Below are positions 1 through 6,686 of a stretch of 12,294 nucleotides of DNA, in pieces (positions within the stretch are counted from its first letter, which is position 1; each line of letters begins with the position of its first letter). Made by a program: the position numbers and the translations under genes. Origin of the DNA: Candidatus Moraniibacteriota bacterium (lineage in GTDB: Bacteria > Patescibacteriota > Minisyncoccia > Moranbacterales > UBA9337); contig DOKP01000050.1 in NCBI GenBank assembly GCA_003510795.1, forward strand, positions 13,065-25,358, read 5' to 3'. Under the pieces are notes generated by a model. The model was given only the letters and a program-made list of their open reading frames with translations. It had not been told where the DNA came from and ran no database searches.

Positions 1-20
1 CCTCCCCTTCAAAGGGGAGG
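1..20. repeat. REP-like palindrome, cut by the window edge
   Basis: A 9-bp perfect inverted repeat (arms 1-9 and 12-20, CCTCCCCTT against AAGGGGAGG) with a two-base centre lies 15 bp past the stop of the first glycosyltransferase. The inner arms resemble those of the larger palindrome at 6114-6151, so it may be the visible part of the same repeat family. It could also help end transcription of the minus-strand gene, although no good T-run follows on that strand. Confidence 0.6.
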
Positions 21-35
21 AGGAAAACCCATTAA

Positions 36-1817
36 TTATTTTAGATTAAACACTTCTTTCCATGTGTACCTTTTGGCAACTGCTCCGCCTTCATCTTTGT
101 AAGTCCTAAATTTAGATTGATCAGGAACCTCACAATTTATAATAGTGGGCTTGGGCGATAAATGATAAACTGTCAAAGTTCCGAATTTCTTTTCTTCCAA
201 TAAACTAAACATAGCAAAATATTTAGCTAAAATCTTTTTGTCTGATTGGGTTCGAATAATTAGAAAATAATTTCCTTTTTTACAAATATTAGCACCCTCA
301 CTCACGGACAGTCCATCGCGAGGAATTTTTTTCTGGTCCAGCAGATATGCGAAAGCCCGATGAAATTCGCTTTGTCCATAATAGAGAACTGCGTAATTAT
401 TTTTCTTATAGATACCCTCCATATAATCTGCAATGGATCGTTGTTGTTCCAAAGTAATTCGAGTTTTCTGCCGCAGTATATTATCGTTTCCAATATCTAT
501 CGCTTCCGTTTTGGCTTTAGCAAGTTGATTTAAAAAGTTACCGGTAAAATACAGATTAAATGCCACAAAAATTATCGCTACCGCCCAAATCAAGTTATTA
601 ATTTTTAACAACTTTGAAAATCTGCTCAAAATTAATCCCCAAAATATAAAGGGCAAAGGAATTATGATCAAATAGAATCGAGGAGATAAATCGTAAGCCA
701 AAAAAGTAAAAATTCCAAAAGATATCAAAAATAAAATTAAATTAAGCACAAGAAAATCTTTTTTTCGAGGCTCTTTTTCAACAATGGATTCTACTACTAG
801 GATAAGTATGCCTAAGCCGAAGAAAATTGCTGCTACAATGCCTAAGCCCAAATTGTTTCGACAAGATTCTTTGCATTCAATATCTAGCTTTCTCGCCTTC
901 AGTTCAGTGGCGATTCGAGGGAGCTCGGCGCTTTGTGAACCGCTCACAATTGTCCAGTAGCTTAGAGAATTTTCAGTATAATTTTTTATCACCTTTTCTA
1001 CTAAATCGTAACTCGCTTTACTTTCTGATTTTTCCTCCACTGTACCAGTTAACTGTTTGATGTTATCTCCCCCGCTTTTAATGTCATTAACCACCAAAGG
1101 TAAATTTAAAAAGAGGACAACTAGCACGCTGCCTGCCCAAAAAATTGCCTTAATTCTCGGCCTTTTAAAAATAAGAAAAACAACCGCGGAAACAAAAACC
1201 ACAATCATTGCCAAAAAATGGAGTTGAGAGAGAACTCCAAACATGAAAGCACTTAGAAGTAGCCAATAGCCCTGTTTTTTGCTCTTTTCGGCGTCTACAG
1301 CCCCCAGAAGTGCCAATAGAAACAAGATGACAAAAAATGGCAGTAAATTCGGATTCCAGGCAAAGCGCGAATAAGTTATCAAAAATAAAGAAGTGGCAAA
1401 TATGGCGCCAGTAGCCAAAGAAAGATTTTTGGAAAAATATCTTCTCAATAGAAAATAAAACGCTATCAAAGAAAGAATTGAAAAAAATAAAGTTGACAAG
1501 GCGGAACCGACTACAGCATTATTAATCGGCAACGAAAAAGCATAATCAATGTAATATGAGATTGGCCCCAGTCGTAAAAAACTCCCCGCCGCTCTTGGCC
1601 CCAAAAGTGGCAAGTTTAAAAATCCACCCTCAAGCGATTCGTCGATTAAAGTGGCATCTCGAGCTTGATCTAACTCCAAATGAATCCATGGAACAAAATT
1701 ATAACTGCGCAAGAATACTCCCAATGCAAAAAAGAGTACAAAAATCCAAAAATATTTATTTTTTATAAAATTAAATTTTTGCGCTATCTTGATCTTACTT
1801 TTTTTCTTTTTCTTCAT
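36..1817 (-). CDS. GT-C membrane glycosyltransferase, GT39/ArnT-like
   Basis: A 593-residue polytopic membrane protein of the PMT/ArnT (GT39/GT83) type. Such enzymes move a sugar from a polyprenyl-phosphate carrier to an acceptor on the outer face of the membrane. A lysine-rich start (residues 2-7) precedes the first TM segment (about 23-37). The first external loop carries acidic LELDQARDA (47-55), where the family has its catalytic Asp/Glu, and GPISYYIDYAF (84-94) matches the conserved loop after it. Around ten further hydrophobic segments run to about 422. A soluble tail (about 425-593) follows. A loop near 315-319 has two cysteines (CKESC). The ATG start has no clear SD, and the next gene upstream ends 17 bp away, so the two are probably co-transcribed. 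The exact donor and acceptor cannot be read from sequence. Confidence 0.85.
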   Translation of the reverse strand: MKKKKKSKIKIAQKFNFIKNKYFWIFVLFFALGVFLRSYNFVPWIHLELDQARDATLIDESLEGGFLNLPLLGPRAAGSFLRLGPISYYIDYAFSLPINNAVVGSALSTLFFSILSLIAFYFLLRRYFSKNLSLATGAIFATSLFLITYSRFAWNPNLLPFFVILFLLALLGAVDAEKSKKQGYWLLLSAFMFGVLSQLHFLAMIVVFVSAVVFLIFKRPRIKAIFWAGSVLVVLFLNLPLVVNDIKSGGDNIKQLTGTVEEKSESKASYDLVEKVIKNYTENSLSYWTIVSGSQSAELPRIATELKARKLDIECKESCRNNLGLGIVAAIFFGLGILILVVESIVEKEPRKKDFLVLNLILFLISFGIFTFLAYDLSPRFYLIIIPLPFIFWGLILSRFSKLLKINNLIWAVAIIFVAFNLYFTGNFLNQLAKAKTEAIDIGNDNILRQKTRITLEQQRSIADYMEGIYKKNNYAVLYYGQSEFHRAFAYLLDQKKIPRDGLSVSEGANICKKGNYFLIIRTQSDKKILAKYFAMFSLLEEKKFGTLTVYHLSPKPTIINCEVPDQSKFRTYKDEGGAVAKRYTWKEVFNLK

Positions 1818-1834
1818 TTTTTTATTTTAACCTG

Positions 1835-3424
1835 TTAGTCGCGACTGACGGGTTTTACATTATTCCAATAATATACACTGATGGGACCCCGCACTTTTAA
1901 ATTATTTATTTTTTCTAAATTTTTATCTATGTAATCCTGAGCCTCTTTAGAAAGAAAAATGGCATCATTATCTGAATAAACTATCCAACCGCTATTATTT
2001 TTGTTTACAATTTCCATTAATTTCTCCAGCTCTATTTTTTTTTCGGATTCTTCAGCCCTCTCTCCGCCTAAAGATACAACTTTTATCTGTGCTCCCTGCC
2101 AATAAAAATTTCTAAAATTTCTAGTAACTAAAATATCGCCCGGTGCACGCTTGCTCATGATAAAGCTAAAAACATCCCGATAATTAGGATTGGGAGAACT
2201 AGAGGTTTGCACATAAGTATTTTCTCTAGCTGAAAAATATCCCCAATTAATTACAGCTACAATTAAAAATATTATAGCCACTAAATAAACTTTCTGATTA
2301 TATTTTTTTAAATTATTTTTGAAAAAATTAGCCGCTACCCAGATTCCGACAGCCATTAAGATTACCTGGAAAGGTTTGGCAAAAAATATATATTGCTCGC
2401 CGGCATTTCTATTCCAGAGAAACATTGCGCCCAATAAAATAAATCCGTAATTGATTAGGATAAAAACGCCTTCGTGAGTGCTGTCTTTGATTAAATAATA
2501 CGCTCCCAGAATCAATAACGCACCAGCCACCAAAATATTGCCATAATCGGCAAAAGATTTCTCAAAATAAGAAAAATGATTTTCCCAACTCAGTGAACTC
2601 AAAAGAGCATTACCTTTTAAATTTACAATTATTCCGGTAGCGACTGCCACCAAAAAATAAAATAAATAATGATTTTTAAAATTTTTAGTTTTTCGATAAG
2701 TAATGACACCCATCGCTAAAAAATAAATCAAACCAATGAATACGAAATTGGCCGCCAAGAGATGCAGATGCATGCTCAAAAGTCCCAGTAAAATAACTGG
2801 CACTAAAAAAATAAAATTAAGTTTTGTTTTTTCATTAAGCTTATTTATGGACGACCATTTACTTTTTATCTTTGATTCAAAAAAATTAAAAGCTACATAG
2901 CTAAAAATCAGAAAAACTGACATAAACATCGCATACATTCTCATCTTGCGAGAAAACTCTATCCCATCGATGCTTAGCGCCAGCAAAAGTGCGGCAATAA
3001 CTCCAATAGTTTTATTTTTGGTAAATTTAAAAGCCACCCAGTAAATAACTAAAACTGAAAAAATTCCCCACAGCACGCTTATCACTCGGTAAGACCAGGT
3101 TTCGCCATCAGGCAAAAATCTCAAAGACTGCGCCACTTGCCAATTATAAATCCAAGCGCGAGTATAAGTATCTGGACCATCACCCCAAATATCAAAATCA
3201 AAAAAAGTTTTAAAATAAGCATTATCCGCAAGAGGTTTTTCTAGATTGAAATCCCATCTTCTCCACTCGCCGGTTTTTAAATATCCATAGGCTGTATTTA
3301 CTCCCAAGAATTCATCCGCCGAAAAAGACTTTTCGCCTAAATTATAAAAACGCAAAAATCCGGCCAACACTAAAATTGCCAATAAAACAACCAAAAACTT
3401 TCTTTTCAACACAAAAAATTTCAT
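1835..3424 (-). CDS. GT-C membrane glycosyltransferase, GT39/PMT-like
   Basis: A 529-residue polytopic protein of the GT39/PMT_2 type, predicted to transfer a sugar from a polyprenyl-phosphate donor outside the membrane. It has an N-terminal TM helix (about 9-27), FLRFYNLGEKSFSADEF with the family's acidic pair D37-E38, the loop sequence RKMRMYAMF, about ten TM segments, and a soluble tail of roughly 130 residues. The frame stays open upstream to a TTG at 3493. That longer start is unlikely: it and an ATG at 3466 lie inside a palindromic repeat, whereas the ATG at 3424 begins MKFFVLKRKF directly before the first helix. The protein is unrelated in detail to the following gene but has the same architecture, suggesting two enzymes with different donors or acceptors in one transcript. 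Confidence 0.83.
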   Translation of the reverse strand: MKFFVLKRKFLVVLLAILVLAGFLRFYNLGEKSFSADEFLGVNTAYGYLKTGEWRRWDFNLEKPLADNAYFKTFFDFDIWGDGPDTYTRAWIYNWQVAQSLRFLPDGETWSYRVISVLWGIFSVLVIYWVAFKFTKNKTIGVIAALLLALSIDGIEFSRKMRMYAMFMSVFLIFSYVAFNFFESKIKSKWSSINKLNEKTKLNFIFLVPVILLGLLSMHLHLLAANFVFIGLIYFLAMGVITYRKTKNFKNHYLFYFLVAVATGIIVNLKGNALLSSLSWENHFSYFEKSFADYGNILVAGALLILGAYYLIKDSTHEGVFILINYGFILLGAMFLWNRNAGEQYIFFAKPFQVILMAVGIWVAANFFKNNLKKYNQKVYLVAIIFLIVAVINWGYFSARENTYVQTSSSPNPNYRDVFSFIMSKRAPGDILVTRNFRNFYWQGAQIKVVSLGGERAEESEKKIELEKLMEIVNKNNSGWIVYSDNDAIFLSKEAQDYIDKNLEKINNLKVRGPISVYYWNNVKPVSRD

Positions 3425-3460
3425 AATGTTTAGCACCAAAAAATTAAATTTATAATAGTG

Positions 3461-3520
3461 TGTCATTTCGACCGAATAAATTTTTGTACTCAAAAATTTA
3501 GAAGTGGAGAAATCTAGACT
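3461..3520. repeat. REP-like nested palindrome upstream of the GT39 gene
   Basis: The core is a perfect 9-bp inverted repeat (3478-3486 and 3491-3499) with a TACT loop. Outside it, GTCATTTCGACC (3462-3473) faces GTGGAGAAATCTAGAC (3504-3519), with ATTTC pairing to GAAAT. From memory, outer motifs of this kind recur as dispersed palindromic elements in many bacterial genomes, but I cannot search here. It overlaps the extended upstream frame of the glycosyltransferase and argues for the shorter start at 3424. Confidence 0.6.
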
Positions 3521-3611
3521 TTTACGTTAGAAGCAAAAAGATTAATTTAGTATGAGATTATTATTACCTCCTAATTTTACCTAAAATTAAAGGGTTTAGC
3601 AAATTTTAAAA

Positions 3612-3637
3612 GTCGCCTTCATCAAGACTTCGGCGAA
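3612..3637 (-). terminator. Probable terminator hairpin of the tRNA-Ser gene
   Basis: On the minus strand, immediately after the tRNA, TCGCC and GGCGA (3632-3636 and 3613-3617) form a short GC stem around a 14-base loop, followed by CTTTTAAAATTT. This suits a weak intrinsic terminator. The sequence also looks like a common dispersed palindrome, so it may be a repeat doing both jobs. Confidence 0.45.
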
Positions 3638-3641
3638 CCAA

Positions 3642-3731
3642 TGGAGGAGAGGGAGGGATTCGAACCCTCGGTCCGATTTCTCGGACAACGCTTTTCGAGA
3701 GCGTCCCATTCAACCGCTCTGGCATCTCTCC
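3642..3731 (-). tRNA. tRNA-Ser, anticodon CGA
   Basis: A 90-nt tRNA with encoded CCA (plus 3642-3644 reads TGG). The cloverleaf can be drawn by hand. The acceptor stem is GGAGAGA. The D arm contains AGAGCGGTTGAA closed by CCA/TGG. The anticodon stem ACGCT/AGCGT holds loop CTCGAAA, giving anticodon CGA, which reads UCG serine codons. The long variable arm, TCCGA-GAAA-TCGGA, is typical of class II tRNA-Ser. The T arm is GAGGG-TTCGAAT-CCCTC. Two oddities: the last acceptor pair is A7-C66, a mismatch, and the discriminator base before CCA is U where bacterial tRNA-Ser normally has G73. Confidence 0.96.
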
Positions 3732-3736
3732 GCAGG

Positions 3737-3772
3737 TCATGTAACATGTATCATATAGCATGAAACATTTTA
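3737..3772. repeat. Degenerate 7-bp tandem array (CATGTAW-like)
   Basis: From 3738 the sequence reads as consecutive heptamers: CATGTAA, CATGTAT, CATATAG, CATGAAA, CATTTTA. The array lies directly upstream of the tRNA-Ser gene, in the place of its promoter. One unit boundary gives TATGAT about 19 bp before the tRNA 5' end, a possible -10, but no matching -35 was seen. Confidence 0.5.
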
Positions 3773-3812
3773 GTATAATTGATAATCTGCACTTAATGCA
3801 TCATCTACATAA

Positions 3813-3852
3813 TTCGTTAGCTTGTTAACTCGTTAATACGTTAACTAAGTAA
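3813..3852. repeat. Degenerate 8-bp tandem array (CTCGTTAA-like)
   Basis: Five consecutive octamers can be read: TTCGTTAG, CTTGTTAA, CTCGTTAA, TACGTTAA, CTAAGTAA. The middle three share GTTAA at a constant phase. It is distinct in sequence and period from the heptamer arrays on either side. Confidence 0.5.
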
Positions 3853-3900
3853 TAATAAACCATTTTTGCTATAAGGCAAGTTTTAAATTTCAAAAATTAA

Positions 3901-3942
3901 GATTTTATTTGACATTTGAAATTTGAATTTTGACATTTCCTA
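3901..3942. repeat. Degenerate 7-bp tandem array (TTTGAMA-like)
   Basis: Heptamers in register from 3908: TTTGACA, TTTGAAA, TTTGAAT, TTTGACA, then TTTCCTA, with a weaker unit before at 3901. The last unit runs into the stop codon (plus 3940-3942) of the small membrane protein gene, so the array abuts coding sequence. Confidence 0.5.
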
Positions 3943-4143
3943 GAGCAAACCCTCCATCGATTTTGACATGCTACTCAAAACTATCGGGATGACAACCAGC
4001 AGTCCTATGAGAGGCAAGACTGTCATTACTACTGATATTATAAGAGTAGTTAAAAAATATTTTCTTGTTTTTTCTACACTCACCCAAATTGCATCGATTT
4101 TTTTGTTTTGATCTTCTATTTTCCTCAAAATTTCTTCTTCCAT
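3940..4143 (-). CDS. Small membrane protein, conserved-hypothetical type
   Basis: A 67-residue protein that I cannot assign to a named family. The first 28 residues (MEEEILRKIEDQ through KTRKY) are charged and probably helical. They are followed by a long hydrophobic stretch (about 29-57: FLTTLIISVVMTVLPLIGLL then VVIPIVL) that is one long or two short TM segments with a central proline. The tail is short and polar. The glutamate- and lysine-rich amphipathic start before a membrane anchor could mediate oligomerisation. The ATG lies 7 bases from a strong hairpin (4150-4199). The GGGGGG that might act as ribosome-binding site is inside that hairpin. Coding status rests on clean protein-like composition and the similar set-up of the other small membrane gene at 7155. 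Confidence 0.65.
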   Translation of the reverse strand: MEEEILRKIEDQNKKIDAIWVSVEKTRKYFLTTLIISVVMTVLPLIGLLVVIPIVLSSMSKSMEGLL

Positions 4144-4149
4144 ATTTTT

Positions 4150-4234
4150 GTTTACCCCCCGTTAAATAGCAAGGGCTACTTTGATTTAACGGGGTAAACC
4201 GTTAAATTGCGGTAATCCGCATTATTTAACTGGG
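4150..4234. repeat. Double hairpin element in a gene leader (copy 1)
   Basis: Two adjacent inverted repeats. The first pairs GTTTACCCC (4150-4158) with GGGGTAAAC (4191-4199), continues with GTTAAAT/ATTTAAC (4161-4167, 4184-4190) after a CC bulge, and ends with CAAGG/CTTTG closing a GCTA loop. The second pairs CCGTTAAAT (4199-4207) with ATTTAAC-T-GG (4224-4232) and TGCGG/CCGCA around a TAAT loop. The second hairpin is nearly the same as the element at 7338-7374. Both copies sit just upstream of a minus-strand small membrane-protein gene. Confidence 0.75.
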
Positions 4235-4251
4235 GTTATTTTTTATCTTTT

Positions 4252-5004
4252 TTAATGTATTTGCTCTTTTGAATTTTTCTTTTCTTCATTGTTCAATTTT
4301 TCATAATAATATTCTTCCAATAAAAAAATGATTTCCTTGTCTTCTCTCAAAATAAATTTTTTATTCAACTCGTCTATTATTTCATTAATAGTTTTGGGAT
4401 TTCTTATGCTACTCGGGCGAGTTGGATCCGACATGGCTTGGAATGAATCCACTATCGCCAAAATTCTTGATAGCTTATCTACTTCTTCGCTAGGAATCCT
4501 TTCTCCCATGACATAATCTGTAAATTCTTTGCGCGGATAAGTATGATCCTGATGTTCGTGATGCGCTACAGACACTTTGGCTACTTCGATATTCCATTCT
4601 CTCAAGGCATGAAAGGTTGCAGTGGGATGTTTTTCTATTTCCATTAATTCCTTAGGAGTTAGTTCCTCTCTTTTATTTAAAATCTCCGGATCAACACTAG
4701 TTTTTCCATAATCATGAAGCAGAGCTGAGCTTATTAAAATTTCTTTTTCTTTTTTTGCTAACTTATCTCCCAATTTATTGATCAAAAAAGCAGTCATGTT
4801 TCCCACTTCTAAAGAATGCAGAAAAGTTTCTTCATCATGATTTTTTATATCCAAAAGACGCTCTCTGATAAATTTTTTCTCCCTAATGACATCCAGCGCA
4901 TTATCACTGCAATTCTCTGCCAGAGACAAACTAAATTCATAATTTTCGCCGGGATAATGAATTGCTGTCTGCTCTTGATTTTGGGGCATTGATTCAATTC
5001 CCAT
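4252..5004 (-). CDS. HD-domain phosphohydrolase (HD-GYP-like)
   Basis: A 250-residue soluble protein with a metal-dependent HD domain, expected to hydrolyse a phosphate ester such as a nucleotide or cyclic dinucleotide. Visible motifs in order: H63 (HSLEVGN), LLHDYGK with H97-D98, H126 (EKHPTATFHAL), AHHEHQDHTYPRK with H148-H149-E150, and ILAIVDSFQAMSDP with D186. The order and the HHE...YP signature resemble the HD-GYP family of c-di-GMP phosphodiesterases, but the glycines of canonical GYP are missing (DHTYPR), so that substrate is not assured. The first 45 residues are not recognisable. It is the third gene of a tight unit: only 4 bases separate it from the CYTH gene. There is no SD before the ATG used. 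ATG codon 6 (at 4989) is a possible alternative start with a weak GGGA in front. Confidence 0.85.
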   Translation of the reverse strand: MGIESMPQNQEQTAIHYPGENYEFSLSLAENCSDNALDVIREKKFIRERLLDIKNHDEETFLHSLEVGNMTAFLINKLGDKLAKKEKEILISSALLHDYGKTSVDPEILNKREELTPKELMEIEKHPTATFHALREWNIEVAKVSVAHHEHQDHTYPRKEFTDYVMGERIPSEEVDKLSRILAIVDSFQAMSDPTRPSSIRNPKTINEIIDELNKKFILREDKEIIFLLEEYYYEKLNNEEKKNSKEQIH

Positions 5005-5008
5005 ATAT

Positions 5009-5530
5009 TTATTTTATTATTTTTTTATAATTATATTTCTCCAAATCTCCTAGAATATCCATATAACTTTTTCCTGTGAGTATTCCTCCCGCCATGGCCT
5101 TAGCTTGAGTAACTTCAGCCAAGCAGAAATCTGGCATTGCAAATTTTTCCATTTCTTCTCTTGATTCAAATTCAAAATCCACCACTACTAATCCAGCTAA
5201 ATCATCCAAAAAAACATCCACTTCCGCTATCTTGTTTTCATAAGGAAAAAAATATCTGTTCTTATGCAATCTTTTTCCTTGAATTTTAGCTAATTCATTA
5301 AACTCATCTTCAGTTAACGGAATCGTTTTTTCAGACATTTCCGACGAATCATTACCATAAATTATTTCTTTTTTGGTTATCTCATAGATATCTCCCCTTT
5401 TTCGAATCCGCAAGCTTGGATGTGCTACAGATAACGGAATATAAATATCCAAAATTTCCCTACATTCACATTTATCCAATCCTTCTGGAATATACTTGGC
5501 TAAAAAAGTTCTTTCTAATTCTATTTCCAT
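5009..5530 (-). CDS. CYTH-domain protein (triphosphatase/adenylate cyclase-like)
   Basis: A 173-residue protein of the CYTH superfamily, whose members fold into a beta-barrel tunnel and act on triphosphates (inorganic triphosphate, thiamine triphosphate) or, in a few cases, cyclise ATP. The N-terminal ExExK-type signature is present as EIELER (2-7). Basic strand LRIRKRGD (40-47), EITKKE, EKTIPL, the acidic strand AEVDVF, VDFEFES, and the C-terminal EVTQAKAMAGGILTGKSY follow in the family's usual order. It lies between the pyrophosphatase gene (7-base gap) and the HD gene (4-base gap), so the three probably form one transcript. The neighbours favour a hydrolase role, but the substrate cannot be read from sequence. 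Confidence 0.85.
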   Translation of the reverse strand: MEIELERTFLAKYIPEGLDKCECREILDIYIPLSVAHPSLRIRKRGDIYEITKKEIIYGNDSSEMSEKTIPLTEDEFNELAKIQGKRLHKNRYFFPYENKIAEVDVFLDDLAGLVVVDFEFESREEMEKFAMPDFCLAEVTQAKAMAGGILTGKSYMDILGDLEKYNYKKIIK

Positions 5531-5537
5531 AAATATT

Positions 5538-6086
5538 CTATAAATTATTATCTTTAAAAAACTTTTTCAGTTTAGCTAATGGCTTCATCATCGAATACGC
5601 CTTTTGATAACCAATATCATCAAGCGAGGCGCGAGTCACGGCATGGCCATCATGAATGAATATTTTATCCCAATCCCAACCATTTTTACCGGATGGTTTT
5701 TTGACTATTTTTCCTTTCGCTTCTTTCTCAAAAATCTTCAGAGTTGTTCCATCAAAATAACCGATAGCACATTTAGCCATAGCCGTTCGGTCTTTTCCAT
5801 TGAGCAAAGAGCAGATACTTTGAAGACTCATATTGTCTACGAAAAATCTGATAAACGGTCCAGGCAGTCCGCCCAAGGCTTTAAACTCCAGAGAAACATC
5901 CTCGACAATCACCGGTTTTTTTATTTTTTTATACGCCTCTCTAACTTTATGCTCGATAATTTCTTTGAGATCTGAAGATTGAATTTCATCTAAATCAATT
6001 TTCCTATGATCAATTGGGTGATTTAAAAACTTCGCCAAATAATCCGCCTTATTTTGATTGCCCGTGATAAATGTTACTTTTTTCAT
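5538..6086 (-). CDS. Ham1/ITPA-like NTP pyrophosphatase, divergent
   Basis: A 182-residue protein of the RdgB/HAM1/ITPA family, which hydrolyses ITP, XTP and their deoxy forms to the monophosphate to keep them out of nucleic acid. Seen: TGNQNKADYL (8-17, the substrate-binding T/SxNxxK start), VEDVSLEF (61-68, with the catalytic-site acidic residues), LGGLPGPFIRFF (71-82), GKIVKKPSGKNGWDWDKIF (125-143). LPGPFIRFF is closer to the eukaryotic ITPA form (LPGPYIKWF) than to the usual bacterial one. The terminal SHR motif that reads the purine base is absent; by hand alignment YSM (164-166) takes its place, and the FDP of the GW-DP loop is WDK. Specificity may therefore differ. It is the first gene of the unit with the CYTH and HD genes. 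Confidence 0.82.
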   Translation of the reverse strand: MKKVTFITGNQNKADYLAKFLNHPIDHRKIDLDEIQSSDLKEIIEHKVREAYKKIKKPVIVEDVSLEFKALGGLPGPFIRFFVDNMSLQSICSLLNGKDRTAMAKCAIGYFDGTTLKIFEKEAKGKIVKKPSGKNGWDWDKIFIHDGHAVTRASLDDIGYQKAYSMMKPLAKLKKFFKDNNL

Positions 6087-6113
6087 ATATTTTCTTTAAA
6101 ACTTACACGTTTT

Positions 6114-6151
6114 ACCCCTCCACCTCTTTGAGGGGGAGGTTGGGAGGGGGT
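6114..6151. repeat. REP-like G/C-rich double-stem palindrome
   Basis: Outer arms ACCCCTCC (6114-6121) and GGGAGGGGGT (6142-6151) enclose inner arms ACCTC (6122-6126) and GAGGT (6136-6140). The inner stem resembles the palindrome at 1-20. It is much more GC-rich than its surroundings and lies between the flavodoxin gene and the pyrophosphatase gene. From memory, repeats of this form are common intergenic elements in many bacteria. Confidence 0.65.
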
Positions 6152-6211
6152 GGCTAAAAACAATCCAAATACCAACATCATAAAAAAAATTATCTCATAA
6201 ACAAAACTTTT
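6152..6211. other. Intergenic gap, AT-rich
   Basis: Sixty AT-rich bases between the G/C-rich palindrome and the flavodoxin stop codon. I see no open frame, RNA or convincing promoter here. Confidence 0.5.
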
Positions 6212-6682
6212 TTAATTTATTGATTTCACAAACTCATTAATTTTTTCCCCTGTCAAATCTTTCACCACCTCCACTGTTTTTAAAGTCAAGGTTGCTATTG
6301 GTTTTTTTTCAATAATTTCACCCATTTCAGCAAAAGCTCGCTTGTCTCCGCTACCTCCCATTGTACAAAAGAAAGTCACTTCCGGAAATTCGCTTTTGTG
6401 GTCAGTCAAATAAGTGCGCACTGGTACCGACATATTCCATGACCAAATAGGCGTGCCAATAATTACCAAATCATAATCACGCAAATTCTTTTCTGATTTT
6501 TCTAAAACCGTCAACTTTCGCAAGGTCGCATCCCGGCCGGAAATTAAATATCCTTTCGCTCCTTTCCTATCCACAGTATCTTTGATTTCCTCCACATCCG
6601 CCCCCAATTTTTCCGCCAGTTGCATCGCTACTTTTTTAGTCGTCTGCGTGCGAGAATAATAAACTACTAATATTTTTTTCAT
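6212..6682 (-). CDS. Flavodoxin-like protein
   Basis: A 156-residue protein of the flavodoxin fold, expected to bind FMN and act in electron transfer or as a small quinone or protein reductase. The N-terminal strand and phosphate loop, MKKILVVYYSRTQTTKKVA, are the classic FMN-phosphate site (SRTQTT, residues 10-15). LRDYDLVIIGTPIWSWNMSVPVRTYL (67-92) supplies the second flavin loop with an aromatic residue (W81 or W83) placed to stack on the isoalloxazine ring. TFFCTMGGSGDKRAFAEM (103-120) is the third loop. Length is usual for the family. The upstream HIT gene ends 4 bases before this ATG, so they are probably co-transcribed. No SD is visible. Confidence 0.88.
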   Translation of the reverse strand: MKKILVVYYSRTQTTKKVAMQLAEKLGADVEEIKDTVDRKGAKGYLISGRDATLRKLTVLEKSEKNLRDYDLVIIGTPIWSWNMSVPVRTYLTDHKSEFPEVTFFCTMGGSGDKRAFAEMGEIIEKKPIATLTLKTVEVVKDLTGEKINEFVKSIN

Positions 6683-6686
6683 GTAA

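Noticed and set aside
827..1768. Plus-strand frames opposite the first glycosyltransferase
   Set aside because: Short, motif-free and fully inside a well-supported gene on the other strand.
3425..3493. Longer start (TTG at 3493 or ATG at 3466) for the second glycosyltransferase
   Set aside because: Both lie within a palindromic repeat, add a polar non-signal extension, and have no SD; the ATG at 3424 begins directly before the first TM helix.
3567..3572. Perfect AGGAGG on the minus strand
   Set aside because: No ATG, GTG or TTG follows within a workable distance and no open frame continues, so it is not tied to a gene.
5604..5975. 123-residue frame on the plus strand
   Set aside because: It lies opposite the ITPA-like gene, whose motifs are clear; composition is that of an antisense shadow.
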